NCBI RefSeq assembly: GCF_014212175.1 | Contig: NZ_JACJVR010000134.1 | Span: forward strand, 1-37,531 | Length of the DNA: 37,531 nucleotides | Reading direction: 5' to 3' | Origin: Cohnella xylanilytica | GTDB lineage: Bacteria; Bacillota; Bacilli; Paenibacillales; Paenibacillaceae | Position numbers and translations under genes: made by a program | Shown: one piece after another, positions 7,111-14,893 of the stretch | Numbering within the stretch: the first letter of the stretch is position 1 | Layout of the letters: each line of letters opens with the position of its first letter | Notes under the pieces: model-generated | The model's database searches: none | Seen by the model: only the letters and a program-made list of their open reading frames with translations | What the model was told of the DNA's origin: nothing

Positions 7111-8682
7111 CGTCCAGAGCGCCTTGGCCTTGTTCATGCATTCGTAGAACTCGCGTTCCGGATCGGAATCGATGACGATTCCCGCTCCCGCCTGAATGTG
7201 ACACACGCCGTCCTGGACCGCCATCGTACGGATAAGTATATTAAATTCCATATTCCCGGCGTAGTCAATCCACCCGAGCGATCCGGTATACGTGCCGCGC
7301 CGGACCGGCTCCAGCTCTTCGATGATCTCCATCGTGCGGATCTTCGGCGCGCCGGTGATCGTGCCCCCGGGGAAGGCGGCCGCCAGCAGGTCGAACGCGT
7401 CCTTGCCGGGAGCGAGCTTCCCTTCCACCTGCGAGACGAGGTGCATGACGTGGGAATAGCGTTCGACCGTCAGCAGCTCCGGCACCTTCACCGTTCCGTA
7501 GGCGGCGACCCGGCCGAGATCGTTGCGCTCCAGGTCGACGAGCATGATATGCTCGGCCCGCTCCTTCTCGCTGGCGAGCAGCTCGGCCTCCATCGCCGCG
7601 TCCTCTTCCGGGGAGCGGCCGCGCCTGCGAGTCCCGGCGATCGGGCGGGCGCTCATCCGGTCGCCGTCCAGCTTCACGAGCAGCTCGGGCGAAGCGGAGA
7701 CGAGCTGGAAGTCCGGGAAGCGGACGAAGCTCATGTAAGGGGAAGGGTTGATCCGCCGCAGCCACTCGTACAGGTCTTCGGGCGCGGTGCGGATCGGCCG
7801 GCTCTGGCGCAGCGACAGGTTGACCTGGAATACGTCGCCTTGGCCGATATATTCCTGAATGCGCCGGACCGCCTTCATGAAGTCTTCCTTCGACGTCGCG
7901 GTGCGGATGCCTTCGTAGGCCTCCACGTTAAGCGGGCCGTCGGAACGGCCTTCCTCGATCGCTTCTTCCATCGCCCGAAGGAAGGCCTGCCCGGCTTCTT
8001 CGGCGGCGGACGCGGCGATCTCGTCCCACAGCCGCTTCATCGCTTCGGCGCGGGAAGCCGTTCGCTCGTAGGCGGCCTCTATGTCCCCCGTCTCCGGGGT
8101 CGGAACGTGGAGGCAGCAGTAGAGAGCGAGCCGCCGGTGATCGACGACCCACAGCTCGTCCGCCTGCAGGAACGCGTAATCCGGCAGGCCGAGATCGTCG
8201 GCGGCGAGCTCCGGCAGCCGCTCGAGCGACCGGGCGACGTCGTAGCTCCAGAAGCCGACGGCGCCGCCCGCGAACCGCGGGGCCCCCTCGGCCAGTGGAG
8301 CGCGGTGGCGGAGGAGCCACTCTCGCACGAGCGCGAGCGGAGCGCCCTCCAGGCGGCGGGTCGCGGCGGGCTCCGCCGGCGAAGCCTCGCCGTCGGGGCC
8401 CGACTCCGGCTCTTCCGGCCCCCATTCGATCGCCTCGGCTCGACGGCCTTTGCCGCGAATGAGGGCGTTCGGCCGAAGCCCGAGGTACGTGTATCGTCCC
8501 TCCTTGCCGCTCTCCAGCACGAAGGCGTGGCCCCCCGCCTTCTCCCAGGCCCGCTTCCAGAGCGGCATCCGGTCCTCCCCGGGCCGAAGGTCATACTCCG
8601 CGACGTAGGGGAGCTTCGTATACGCCATCTCCTCCCTCGTCCACCGTACCCACTGTTCCAACGTCGTTCCTGTCTTCTCCAC
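7027..8682 (-). CDS. pabB: Aminodeoxychorismate synthase component I
   Basis: PabB converts chorismate and ammonia from PabA into aminodeoxychorismate. The 551-residue protein is longer than the usual 450-470, owing to a Pro/Glu-rich insertion near residues 85-130 and a repetitive C-terminal tail. The chorismate-binding domain is intact: PSPYMSFVRF, PIAGTRRRG, HIMLVDLERNDLGRV, FPGGTITGAPKIRTMEII and IQAGAGIVIDSDPEREF. The active-site position reads PIAGT, as in TrpE, rather than the PIKGT of E. coli PabB. Context with pabA, pabC and folP argues for PabB. The start is GTG at 8682 behind GGGAGGAA. The last 25 or so residues are encoded by 12-bp tandem repeats and are probably unstructured. Confidence 0.93.
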   Translation of the reverse strand: MEKTGTTLEQWVRWTREEMAYTKLPYVAEYDLRPGEDRMPLWKRAWEKAGGHAFVLESGKEGRYTYLGLRPNALIRGKGRRAEAIEWGPEEPESGPDGEASPAEPAATRRLEGAPLALVREWLLRHRAPLAEGAPRFAGGAVGFWSYDVARSLERLPELAADDLGLPDYAFLQADELWVVDHRRLALYCCLHVPTPETGDIEAAYERTASRAEAMKRLWDEIAASAAEEAGQAFLRAMEEAIEEGRSDGPLNVEAYEGIRTATSKEDFMKAVRRIQEYIGQGDVFQVNLSLRQSRPIRTAPEDLYEWLRRINPSPYMSFVRFPDFQLVSASPELLVKLDGDRMSARPIAGTRRRGRSPEEDAAMEAELLASEKERAEHIMLVDLERNDLGRVAAYGTVKVPELLTVERYSHVMHLVSQVEGKLAPGKDAFDLLAAAFPGGTITGAPKIRTMEIIEELEPVRRGTYTGSLGWIDYAGNMEFNILIRTMAVQDGVCHIQAGAGIVIDSDPEREFYECMNKAKALWTAVRHGERYEARHAERHAEWRDEPRAER

Positions 8683-8721
8683 GCCGTTCCTCCCGTGCGT
8701 TTCCGTCCGCGCATTTTCCTT

Positions 8722-8750
8722 ATTATAGCGAATTACGGCCTTCGTACCAA
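8722..8750 (-). promoter_or_regulatory. Sigma-A promoter for the pab-fol operon
   Basis: On the minus strand this is TTGGTA (8745-8750), 17 bases, then TATAAT (8722-8727). It lies 40 bases upstream of the pabB GTG. No other obvious promoter exists down to dusB, so it may drive pabB-pabA-pabC-folP-folB-folK-dusB. Confidence 0.75.
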
Positions 8751-8751
8751 T

Positions 8752-8771
8752 CGGACGAACGAGTTCGTCCG
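8752..8771. promoter_or_regulatory. Perfect palindrome between divergent pabB and Rieske oxidoreductase
   Basis: CGGACGAAC-GA-GTTCGTCCG has perfect 9-base arms, extending to 12 bases with one mismatch (AATC versus GGTT). It abuts the -35 box of the pabB promoter and lies about 75 bases before the divergent oxidoreductase. This is the shape of a dimeric repressor operator. The regulator is unknown. Confidence 0.5.
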
Positions 8772-8845
8772 GTTCTGATTAATAATCTCCTCCTCTGCTT
8801 AATATAACCATGCGAGGAATCAGCGAACGATCGAGGAGGATCGAC

Positions 8846-10357
8846 ATGGGCCTGCCCACTTACCCCGAATCTTATTGGCTCGCCACCGCGAGCATGCCTT
8901 CCTACGGGAAGCTCGAAGAGGATCTGTCGACGGAAGTCGCCGTCATCGGCGGGGGGATCGCCGGCATCACGACCGCGTGTCTGCTCGCCCGGGAAGGCAA
9001 GAGGGTCGTTCTGGCGACGGCCGACAAGCTGCTGAACGGGACGACCGGCTACACGACCGCCAAGCTCACCGCGCAGCACGACCTGATCTACGACGAATAC
9101 ATCGGCCACTTCGGCGAGGAGAAGGCCCGGCTCTACTACGAAGCGAACATGGAAGGGCTGGAGTTCGTCCGGCGGCTCGTCTCCGAGGCCGGCATCGATT
9201 GCGACTTCGCCGAAGAAGACGCGTGGATCTACACGAATTCGGGCTCCAAGCTCGAAGCCGTCGAGAAGGAGTACGAGGCCTACAAGCGGCTCGGCATCCC
9301 CGGCTCGCTCGAGAAGAGCATCCCGCTGACCGTTCCGGCGCGGCTCGCCGTCGTTATGCGCGGACAGGCCCGCTTCCATCCGGTGCCGTACTTGCGGCAT
9401 CTGACGGAGGAATTCGTTCGGCTCGGAGGGCGGATCTTCGAGGACACGACGATCGACAAGGTGGAGGAAAACGGGGATACCGTTACCGTAACGAGCGCGG
9501 ACGGCCGGACGATTACATGCGGCGACGCCGTGTCTTGCTCGCATTTTCCGATTCCGGACAGCGGCTTCTACTTCGCCCGGCTTCACTGCGAGAGCTCGTA
9601 CGCGATCGCCGTCCGCGCTCCGGGCGAGCTGCCCCGCGGCATGTACATCAGCGCGGAGAAGCCGAACCGCTCCGTGCGGACGATCACGTACGGCGGGGAG
9701 AAGCTGCTGCTGCTCGGCGGCGAGTCGCACAAGGTGGGCCAGAAGGAGCCCGGCTTCGTGCATTACGAGGCTCTCGAGGACTTCGCGAAGAAGGAGTTCG
9801 GGGCGACGGACATCGTGTACCGCTGGTCGGCCCAGGACTTCGAGGCGACGGACAAGCTGCCGTACATCGGGCATGTCTCGGAGGGCAAGAAGCATATCTA
9901 TGTCGCGACCGGCTTCCGCAAGTGGGGCATGACGACGTCGGTCGTCGCCGCCCGGCTGCTGACCGACCTGATCCTGGGGCGGGACAACCGGTACGCGGAG
10001 CTGTACAGCCCCTCGCGCTTCCACGCCGATCCGGACGTGGGCACGCTCGCGAAGGAGAACCTCAACGTCGCGGGGCAGCTCATCTCCGGCAAGCTGGAGT
10101 GGGTGCGGCGCAAGCCGGAGGATCTCGGCCCGGACGAAGGCGGGCACGTGCGGGTGAACGGCCGCAAGGCCGGCGCGTACCGGAGCCCCGAGGGCGAGCT
10201 GTTCGTCGTGGACACGACGTGCCGGCACATGGGCTGCGAGGTGGCGTGGAACGACGGGGACCGGACTTGGGATTGCCCGTGCCACGGCTCGAGGTACACG
10301 TTCCGCGGCGAAGTGATCGAAGGTCCCGCGAAGAAGGACCTCGAGCGGCTGAGCTAG
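8846..10357 (+). CDS. FAD-dependent oxidoreductase with C-terminal Rieske [2Fe-2S] domain
   Basis: The 503-residue protein joins a DAO-type FAD domain (residues about 30-400; dinucleotide-binding VIGGGIAGITTACLLA near 33) to a Rieske domain over the last 90 or so residues. The Rieske ligands are visible as CRHMGC and CPCHGSRY. This architecture resembles B. subtilis YhfW, whose substrate is not established; a cytoplasmic redox role is likely as no signal peptide is seen. An upstream ATG at 8810 is in frame, but the ATG at 8846 is preferred for its GAGGAGGA ribosome site six bases before it and for YhfW-like start MGLPTYPESYW. It is inserted on the opposite strand between cysK and pabB, which are adjacent in B. 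subtilis, so it is an accessory gene. Confidence 0.9.
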   Translation: MGLPTYPESYWLATASMPSYGKLEEDLSTEVAVIGGGIAGITTACLLAREGKRVVLATADKLLNGTTGYTTAKLTAQHDLIYDEYIGHFGEEKARLYYEANMEGLEFVRRLVSEAGIDCDFAEEDAWIYTNSGSKLEAVEKEYEAYKRLGIPGSLEKSIPLTVPARLAVVMRGQARFHPVPYLRHLTEEFVRLGGRIFEDTTIDKVEENGDTVTVTSADGRTITCGDAVSCSHFPIPDSGFYFARLHCESSYAIAVRAPGELPRGMYISAEKPNRSVRTITYGGEKLLLLGGESHKVGQKEPGFVHYEALEDFAKKEFGATDIVYRWSAQDFEATDKLPYIGHVSEGKKHIYVATGFRKWGMTTSVVAARLLTDLILGRDNRYAELYSPSRFHADPDVGTLAKENLNVAGQLISGKLEWVRRKPEDLGPDEGGHVRVNGRKAGAYRSPEGELFVVDTTCRHMGCEVAWNDGDRTWDCPCHGSRYTFRGEVIEGPAKKDLERLS

Positions 10358-10485
10358 GGCCGACGCGGACCGGGTGGCGGGATCGCGAGTGGCAGAGCGA
10401 GAGGATCTCGAGTTGCCGGGCAGGGGAATCCGACTCGGCGAGGAGCCATCCCGCGAAGGCGAGCTCTCCCGAACGCCGGGAAGCT

Positions 10486-10672
10486 CTAACGGATCGAGGA
10501 GACGCTATTTGGCTGCGGGAAGCCGTTATTTGAAAGCTAACGGATCGTAGCGACGCTATTTGACGGATTTCGGGGTTAAAGAGGGCTTCCGGGCCGCAAT
10601 AAGGTCTCTGGGATCCGTTAGCATTGAGAATCGCGCATTTTCGGCCAAATAGCATCGATTGGATCCGTTAGC
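10486..10672. repeat. Inverted 2+2 array of a 51-bp repeat
   Basis: The 420-base gap after the Rieske gene holds no gene. Two forward copies of a unit starting CTAACGGATCG and containing GACGCTATTTG begin at 10486 and 10537, exactly 51 bases apart. Two reverse copies end in GGATCCGTTAGC at 10611-10622 and 10661-10672, 50 bases apart. Together they form a large imperfect inverted repeat centred near 10579. A fifth copy lies at 28243. The unit looks like a dispersed intergenic family. Confidence 0.8.
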
Positions 10673-10717
10673 CCGCCGCATTCTCGTCTGTACCTGCCCT
10701 CCCTGCGCCTAACACGC

Positions 10718-10760
10718 AAAAAAACCCGATCCGCGCGGAGCGAATCGGGGTTTCTTTTTT
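10718..10760 (-). terminator. Strong, probably bidirectional terminator after cysK
   Basis: Arms AAACCCGAT and ATCGGGGTTT (one bulged G) enclose a GC-rich loop. On the minus strand seven T residues follow, ending cysK transcription 17 bases after its stop. On the plus strand TTTCTTTTTT follows, so it can also stop transcripts coming from the Rieske gene. Confidence 0.9.
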
Positions 10761-10776
10761 TCGACTTACCGATAGA

Positions 10777-11715
10777 TTAGTTCTCAAAGTTGAACAGCGG
10801 CGTGGACAGGTAGCGTTCGCCGTTCGAAGGCACGACCGCGACGACGCGCTTGCCTGCGCCCAGCTCCTTGGCGACCTTCAGAGCCGCGAAGATAGCCGCG
10901 CCGGAGGAGATGCCGACGAGCAGGCCTTCCTTCTTGGCGACCGTGCGGGCCGTCTCGAACGCTTCTTCGTTCTCGACCGTAACGACTTGGTCGTAGATCT
11001 CGCGGTTCAGGATCTCCGGCACGAAGTTCGCGCCGATCCCTTGGATCTTGTGCGGGCCCGGCTTGCCGCCGGACAGGATCGGGGATGCGGCCGGTTCGAC
11101 CGCGACGATCTTGATGTTCGGGAAGTTCTTCTTCAGCACTTCGCCGGCCCCCGAGATCGTGCCGCCGGTGCCGATGCCGGCTACGAAGGCGTCCAGCTTG
11201 CCGTCGTAGGAGTTGATCGCTTCCACGATCTCCGGACCGGTCGTCTCGCGGTGAATCTTCAGGTTAGCCGGGTTCTTGAATTGCTGCGGGAGGAAATAGC
11301 TCGGGTTCTCGGCCGCGAGTTCTTCCGCCTTCTTGACGGCTCCGTTCATGCCTTCGGATCCCGGAGTCAGAACGAGTTCGGCGCCGTACGCGCGAAGCAG
11401 GTTGCGGCGCTCCAAGCTCATCGTCTCCGGCATGACGAGAATCGCGCGATAGCCCTTGGCCGCCGCGACGAGCGCCAGGCCGATCCCGGTGTTGCCGCTG
11501 GTCGGTTCGACGATCGTGTCGCCCGGCTTCAGCTTGCCTTCTTGTTCGGCCACTTCGATCATGCTGATCGCGATACGATCCTTGACGCTGGAGCCCGGGT
11601 TCTGGTATTCCAGCTTCACGTAGATCTCCGCGCTGCCTTCCGGTACGATGCGGTTCAAGCGGACGAGCGGCGTATCCCCGATCAGATCGGTGACGTTCTG
11701 TACGATTCTTGGCAT
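10777..11715 (-). CDS. cysK: Cysteine synthase (O-acetylserine sulfhydrylase)
   Basis: CysK makes cysteine from O-acetylserine and sulfide with PLP. The 312-residue length is typical. The PLP lysine is K45 in NPGSSVKDRIA, the substrate loop TSGNTGIGLA starts near 72, and the glycine-rich phosphate site is GIGTGGTISGAG. The frame is open 11 codons further, but the ATG at 11715 gives the family start MPRIVQNVTDLIGDTPLVRL and has GGGAGGG nine bases upstream. It is a single-gene unit with its own promoter, a palindromic operator-like site in the leader and a strong terminator. In B. subtilis cysK is under CymR control, which the leader palindrome would fit. Confidence 0.98.
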   Translation of the reverse strand: MPRIVQNVTDLIGDTPLVRLNRIVPEGSAEIYVKLEYQNPGSSVKDRIAISMIEVAEQEGKLKPGDTIVEPTSGNTGIGLALVAAAKGYRAILVMPETMSLERRNLLRAYGAELVLTPGSEGMNGAVKKAEELAAENPSYFLPQQFKNPANLKIHRETTGPEIVEAINSYDGKLDAFVAGIGTGGTISGAGEVLKKNFPNIKIVAVEPAASPILSGGKPGPHKIQGIGANFVPEILNREIYDQVVTVENEEAFETARTVAKKEGLLVGISSGAAIFAALKVAKELGAGKRVVAVVPSNGERYLSTPLFNFEN

Positions 11716-11770
11716 GACAGAATTCCCTCCCAAAATATGGAGCGGCACGTTGCCGCCCGGCTGCGTTAAT

Positions 11771-11787
11771 CCGACTAAATCAGTCGG
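11771..11787. promoter_or_regulatory. Candidate Rrf2-family (CymR/IscR-like) operator in the cysK leader
   Basis: CCGACTAAATCAGTCGG is a 17-base palindrome with arms CCGACT and AGTCGG around five bases, flanked by AT. Read on the minus strand as ATACCGACTGATTTAGTCGG it resembles the GACT-N5-AGTC core of IscR-type sites. It sits about 9-25 bases downstream of the predicted transcription start, where a bound repressor could block elongation. CymR, the Firmicutes cysteine repressor, is an Rrf2 protein; assigning it here is inference. Confidence 0.55.
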
Positions 11788-11802
11788 TATTCATCTTCTC
11801 CC

Positions 11803-11831
11803 ATCTTATCAACGATAGGCGGGATTGTCAA
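11803..11831 (-). promoter_or_regulatory. Sigma-A promoter of cysK
   Basis: On the minus strand: TTGACA (11826-11831), 17 bases, TAAGAT (11803-11808). Transcription would start near 11796, leaving a leader of about 80 bases that contains the palindrome at 11771-11787. Confidence 0.8.
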
Positions 11832-11994
11832 TAGCTGGCGCCCCGGCTGCGCGCCCATCCGGCGGGAAAAATCGCCGAAATAACCGAGAAAAGCAGCCGA
11901 AGCTCCTGGATCACGTAAGCGCATTCATCAACAAAGGCTCGAGAGATGCGGAAAAGCAAAATATCCGAAAAACATCGACAGGATGAAAGCATGA

Positions 11995-12155
11995 CGAGCG
12001 CAAAAAGCGCAACCCGCGCAAAGGGCGCAAGAGCACAATGAACGCAAGTTGCATAAAAGCACATTTAGCGCAGATAGCGTGCAATGCGCAAAAAGATGCA
12101 AAACGCAAAAAGCATGCAATACGCAAAAAGCATGCAAAGCGCAAGTCACGCAAAA
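11995..12155. repeat. 9-bp periodic A/G-rich repeat tract
   Basis: This part of the gap upstream of cysK is a run of short related words such as GCGCAAAAA, GCATGCAA and ACGCAAAAA, with a period near 9 and the unit ACGCAAAAAGCATGCAA repeated almost exactly near 12104-12137. Open frames across it on the minus strand give cysteine/histidine-rich repetitive peptides without ribosome sites and are not genes. Its origin is unknown; it may be slippage-derived. Confidence 0.75.
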
Positions 12156-12173
12156 GCGGGAATGCGTTCCCGC
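12152..12173 (-). terminator. Terminator after the foldase gene
   Basis: A perfect 7-base stem GCGGGAA/TTCCCGC with a 4-base loop lies ten bases past the foldase stop. On the minus strand TTTT follows. It probably ends the long nad-coaX-hslO-foldase transcript. Confidence 0.75.
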
Positions 12174-12182
12174 ATCCCCGCT

Positions 12183-13181
12183 TCACGGCTTCAACTTCAA
12201 GGATGAGTCCAGTACCTCCGCTTCGTACTTCGCCAGCAAGGCCTCTTCCAGTTCGGCCATCGGAGCGGCCTGCTCCAGAGCCAGCTGCTTGCGCGCTTCC
12301 CTTCTCGCCGCCTCCGGGCTCATGCCGTTCGTGACCTCGCGCCCCGTCAGCTTCACGAGCTCGTAGCCGCTTGCCGTCTCCACGGGTCCCGCCGTCTGCC
12401 CGACGTCGAGCTCCGCGGCGGCTTCGAGCAGAGCGGAGTCGGTGAGCGGGTCCTCCGCGTCGATCCATCCCATGTCCCCGCCCGAGTCGGCCGTGAACGA
12501 ATCGATCGATCTCTCGCCGGCCAGCTTCTCGAACTCTTCGCCCTTCTCCAGCTCCTTCAGCACGTCGCCGGCCTCCTCCGGAGTAGCCAGGACGATATGG
12601 GAGAGCCGAAGCTCCGTTCGCGGGCCGAACTCCTCCGGATGCTCCCGGATGTAGCTCTCGATCTTCGAGTCCGGCACCTCGACGGGCAGAATCGCCAGCT
12701 GCTCCAGCTGGAGCCGATACTTGGCGTCCCTTCTCACTTCTTCCGGATCCATGCCGAGCTGCTCCCGGATCGACGCGTAGAATTCCTCTTCGCTGTCGTA
12801 CCCCTCGCTCATTCTTCGCAGCTCCTGATCCACTTCTTCGTCCGTTATCGCGATCCCCTTTGCTTCCGCTTCCTGTTCAACGGCAATTCGCAGCATCAGC
12901 GTGCGCAGCGTCTGCGAGCCGTAGCTCGCCAGCAGCTGCTGAACGAGCTGCTGCCTCGTGATCGGCTTCCCTCCGACGACCGCGACCGTCTCGTCCGCTG
13001 GGGCGGACGGGCTGTCGGACGGAGCTTCGGAGGAGGCGCCCGGAGGCAGCCCCCCCTTCGGAACGGCCGGAGGCGGGCTGGCATCCGTCGATTGCCGGGA
13101 CATACAACCCGTCTCGCCGATCAATACGCACGAGAGGGCGAGCAGAACGATCGGCCCGTATCGCCGCTTCGTCCGCTTCAT
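12183..13181 (-). CDS. Exported parvulin-type peptidyl-prolyl isomerase (YacD-like foldase)
   Basis: The 332-residue protein has a basic N-terminus, a hydrophobic segment (about residues 9-25) and a Pro/Ser-rich linker. A SurA/PrsA-like N-terminal domain and a parvulin rotamase domain follow, the latter visible from RLSHIVLATPEEA to GYELVKLTGREV. It should help fold exported proteins outside the membrane. The cysteine in GETGC could be lipidated, but glutamate at -3 is a poor lipobox, so membrane anchoring by the N-terminal helix is as likely. Position between hslO and cysK matches B. subtilis yacD. The ATG at 13181 is preferred over the adjacent GTG at 13184 because AGGGG stands eight bases from it. 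It begins 15 bases after the hslO stop. Confidence 0.85.
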   Translation of the reverse strand: MKRTKRRYGPIVLLALSCVLIGETGCMSRQSTDASPPPAVPKGGLPPGASSEAPSDSPSAPADETVAVVGGKPITRQQLVQQLLASYGSQTLRTLMLRIAVEQEAEAKGIAITDEEVDQELRRMSEGYDSEEEFYASIREQLGMDPEEVRRDAKYRLQLEQLAILPVEVPDSKIESYIREHPEEFGPRTELRLSHIVLATPEEAGDVLKELEKGEEFEKLAGERSIDSFTADSGGDMGWIDAEDPLTDSALLEAAAELDVGQTAGPVETASGYELVKLTGREVTNGMSPEAARREARKQLALEQAAPMAELEEALLAKYEAEVLDSSLKLKP

Positions 13182-13196
13182 CACATCATCCCCTAA

Positions 13197-14078
13197 TCAG
13201 TTCGAAGTCGCCCGCTCAAGGAGCTCCTTCAATTGCTCTTCCTCGAAGCGGTAGGTCTCGTTGCAGAAGTGGCAATGGACCTCCGCGTGGCCGTCTTCGT
13301 CGATCAGTTGGCGCAGCTCTTCCGCTCCGAGGCTGATGAGCGTCCGTTCGACGCGCTCCATCGTGCATTGGCAGACGAATCGGGGCTCGATCTCTTCGTG
13401 GATGACGAAGTCGTCGCCGACGAGGAACTTCAGAATGCCTTCCGGAGTCTCCCCTTGATCGAGCAGCGACGTCACGTGGGGCATCGCTCCGACCGCGTTC
13501 TCCAGCCGGACGAGCTGCTCTTCCGTGAGTCCCGGCATGACCTGAACGACGAAGCCGCCCGCATGGATGACCGAGTTGTCCGTGTCGACGAGCACGCCGA
13601 GCCCGACGGCGGACGGAGTCTGCTCCGACGAAGCGAAGTAATAGGTGAAGTCTTCCGCCAGCTCGCCCGAGATCAGCGGCACGCTTCCGCGGTACGGCTC
13701 CTTCAGCCCGAGGTCCTTCGTCACGTTCAGGAACCCGGTCGTGCCGACCGCTCCGGCGACGTCGAGCTTGCCGTGCTCGTTGCTCGGCAGATGGACGTGC
13801 GGATGGTCGACGTACCCTCGCACTTCCGCCTTCGCGTTCGCGTCGACGACGATCTGGCCGATCGGGCCGTCGCCTTTGACCTGTATCGTCAGCTTCTCGT
13901 CGCCCTTGAGCATGAAGCCCATCATGGCGGCGGCCGTCGCCGTGCGCCCGAGAGCGGCCGTCGCGGTCGGATAGGTGTCGTGGCGGCGCTGCAGCTCGCG
14001 GGCGAGCTCGGTCGTTCGGGCGGCGAACACGCGAATGGCGCCGTTCCAGGCCGTTCCCCGCACCAGTTGATCTTTCAT
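13197..14078 (-). CDS. hslO: Redox-regulated chaperone Hsp33
   Basis: Hsp33 is a holdase activated when oxidation releases zinc from its C-terminal switch. The 293-residue length is normal. The zinc cysteines are C236 and C238 (CQC) and C269 and C272 (CHFC). The N-terminal core shows LGRTATAAAMMGFMLKGDEKLTIQVKGDGPIG. The ATG at 14078 has AAAGGAG upstream and lies 50 bases after the coaX stop. Position after coaX matches B. subtilis yacC. Confidence 0.97.
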   Translation of the reverse strand: MKDQLVRGTAWNGAIRVFAARTTELARELQRRHDTYPTATAALGRTATAAAMMGFMLKGDEKLTIQVKGDGPIGQIVVDANAKAEVRGYVDHPHVHLPSNEHGKLDVAGAVGTTGFLNVTKDLGLKEPYRGSVPLISGELAEDFTYYFASSEQTPSAVGLGVLVDTDNSVIHAGGFVVQVMPGLTEEQLVRLENAVGAMPHVTSLLDQGETPEGILKFLVGDDFVIHEEIEPRFVCQCTMERVERTLISLGAEELRQLIDEDGHAEVHCHFCNETYRFEEEQLKELLERATSN

Positions 14079-14128
14079 GCGATTGCGCTCCTTTGTTCCC
14101 GGAGAAGGCAGAGCGCCCTCTCCTCTAA

Positions 14129-14893
14129 TTAGACGTTGCGCTCGTAAATAATGCGAAGACCTTCCAGCGTCAGCATCTCGTCGACGGTATCGATCGTCTC
14201 CGTCTCTTCCGCGATCAGCCGGGCCAAGCCTCCCGTGGCGACGACCTTCGGCTCCACCTTATGCTCCCTGCGGATCCGGTTCACGATGCCGTCCACCTGT
14301 CCCGCGTAGCCGTAGATAATGCCCGACTGCATCGCGGCCACCGTATTGCGCCCGATGACGTGGCGGGGCTTGCTCAGCTCGATGCGGGGAAGCTTCGAGG
14401 CGCGCTGGTACAGCGCCTCCGCCGAGATCCCGACTCCCGGCATGATGACCCCTCCGAGATACGTGCCGGACGGGTCGATGTAGTCGAACGTCGTCGCCGT
14501 GCCGAAGTCGACGACGACGAGCGGCGCCCCGTAGCGCTCCAGCCCGGCTACCGCGTTGACGATCCGGTCGGCCCCGATCTCCTTCGGGTTCTCGTACCGG
14601 ATGTTCAGCCCCGTCTTGATCCCGGGACCGACGATCAGCGGCTCATGTCCCGCGTACTTGCGGAACAGCTGCTCGAGCGTGGGCATGAGCGGAGGTACGA
14701 CGCTGGACAGAATGACGCCCTTGATCTCCTCCGCCTTCACGCCGGCGATCTGGAACAGGTTCGTCAGCAGAATGCCGTATTCGTCCACGGTCGAAGAGCG
14801 GTTCGTGCTGAGTCTCCAATGCTGCTTAAGCGCGGGGCCGTCGTACAGACCGAGCACGATGTTGGTATTCCCGACATCGACGACTAGAATCAC
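14129..14893 (-). CDS. coaX: Type III pantothenate kinase
   Basis: CoaX phosphorylates pantothenate, the first step of CoA synthesis; unlike CoaA it is not feedback-inhibited by CoA. The 254-residue protein has the ASKHA-fold elements DVGNTNIVLG at the N-terminus, VVDFGTATTFDYID in the middle and GGVIMPGVGIS. It starts with GTG at 14893, overlapping the nadC stop by GTGA, so it is translationally coupled to NAD synthesis genes. In B. subtilis coaX directly follows ftsH; here nadABC lies between them. Confidence 0.97.
   Translation of the reverse strand: MILVVDVGNTNIVLGLYDGPALKQHWRLSTNRSSTVDEYGILLTNLFQIAGVKAEEIKGVILSSVVPPLMPTLEQLFRKYAGHEPLIVGPGIKTGLNIRYENPKEIGADRIVNAVAGLERYGAPLVVVDFGTATTFDYIDPSGTYLGGVIMPGVGISAEALYQRASKLPRIELSKPRHVIGRNTVAAMQSGIIYGYAGQVDGIVNRIRREHKVEPKVVATGGLARLIAEETETIDTVDEMLTLEGLRIIYERNV

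Noticed and set aside
6415..8778. 787-residue plus-strand open frame opposite pabA and pabB
   Set aside because: Antisense shadow of two real genes, with compositionally biased sequence; the long length merely reflects GC-rich third positions.
11716..11830. T-box or SAM riboswitch for cysK
   Set aside because: The leader is only about 80 bases, with no T-box AGGGTGGNACCGCG sequence or S-box core; the palindrome suits a protein operator better.
11828..12149. Cys/His/Phe-rich minus-strand small proteins
   Set aside because: Created by the 9-bp repeat tract; no ribosome site, and the frames cover the cysK promoter.
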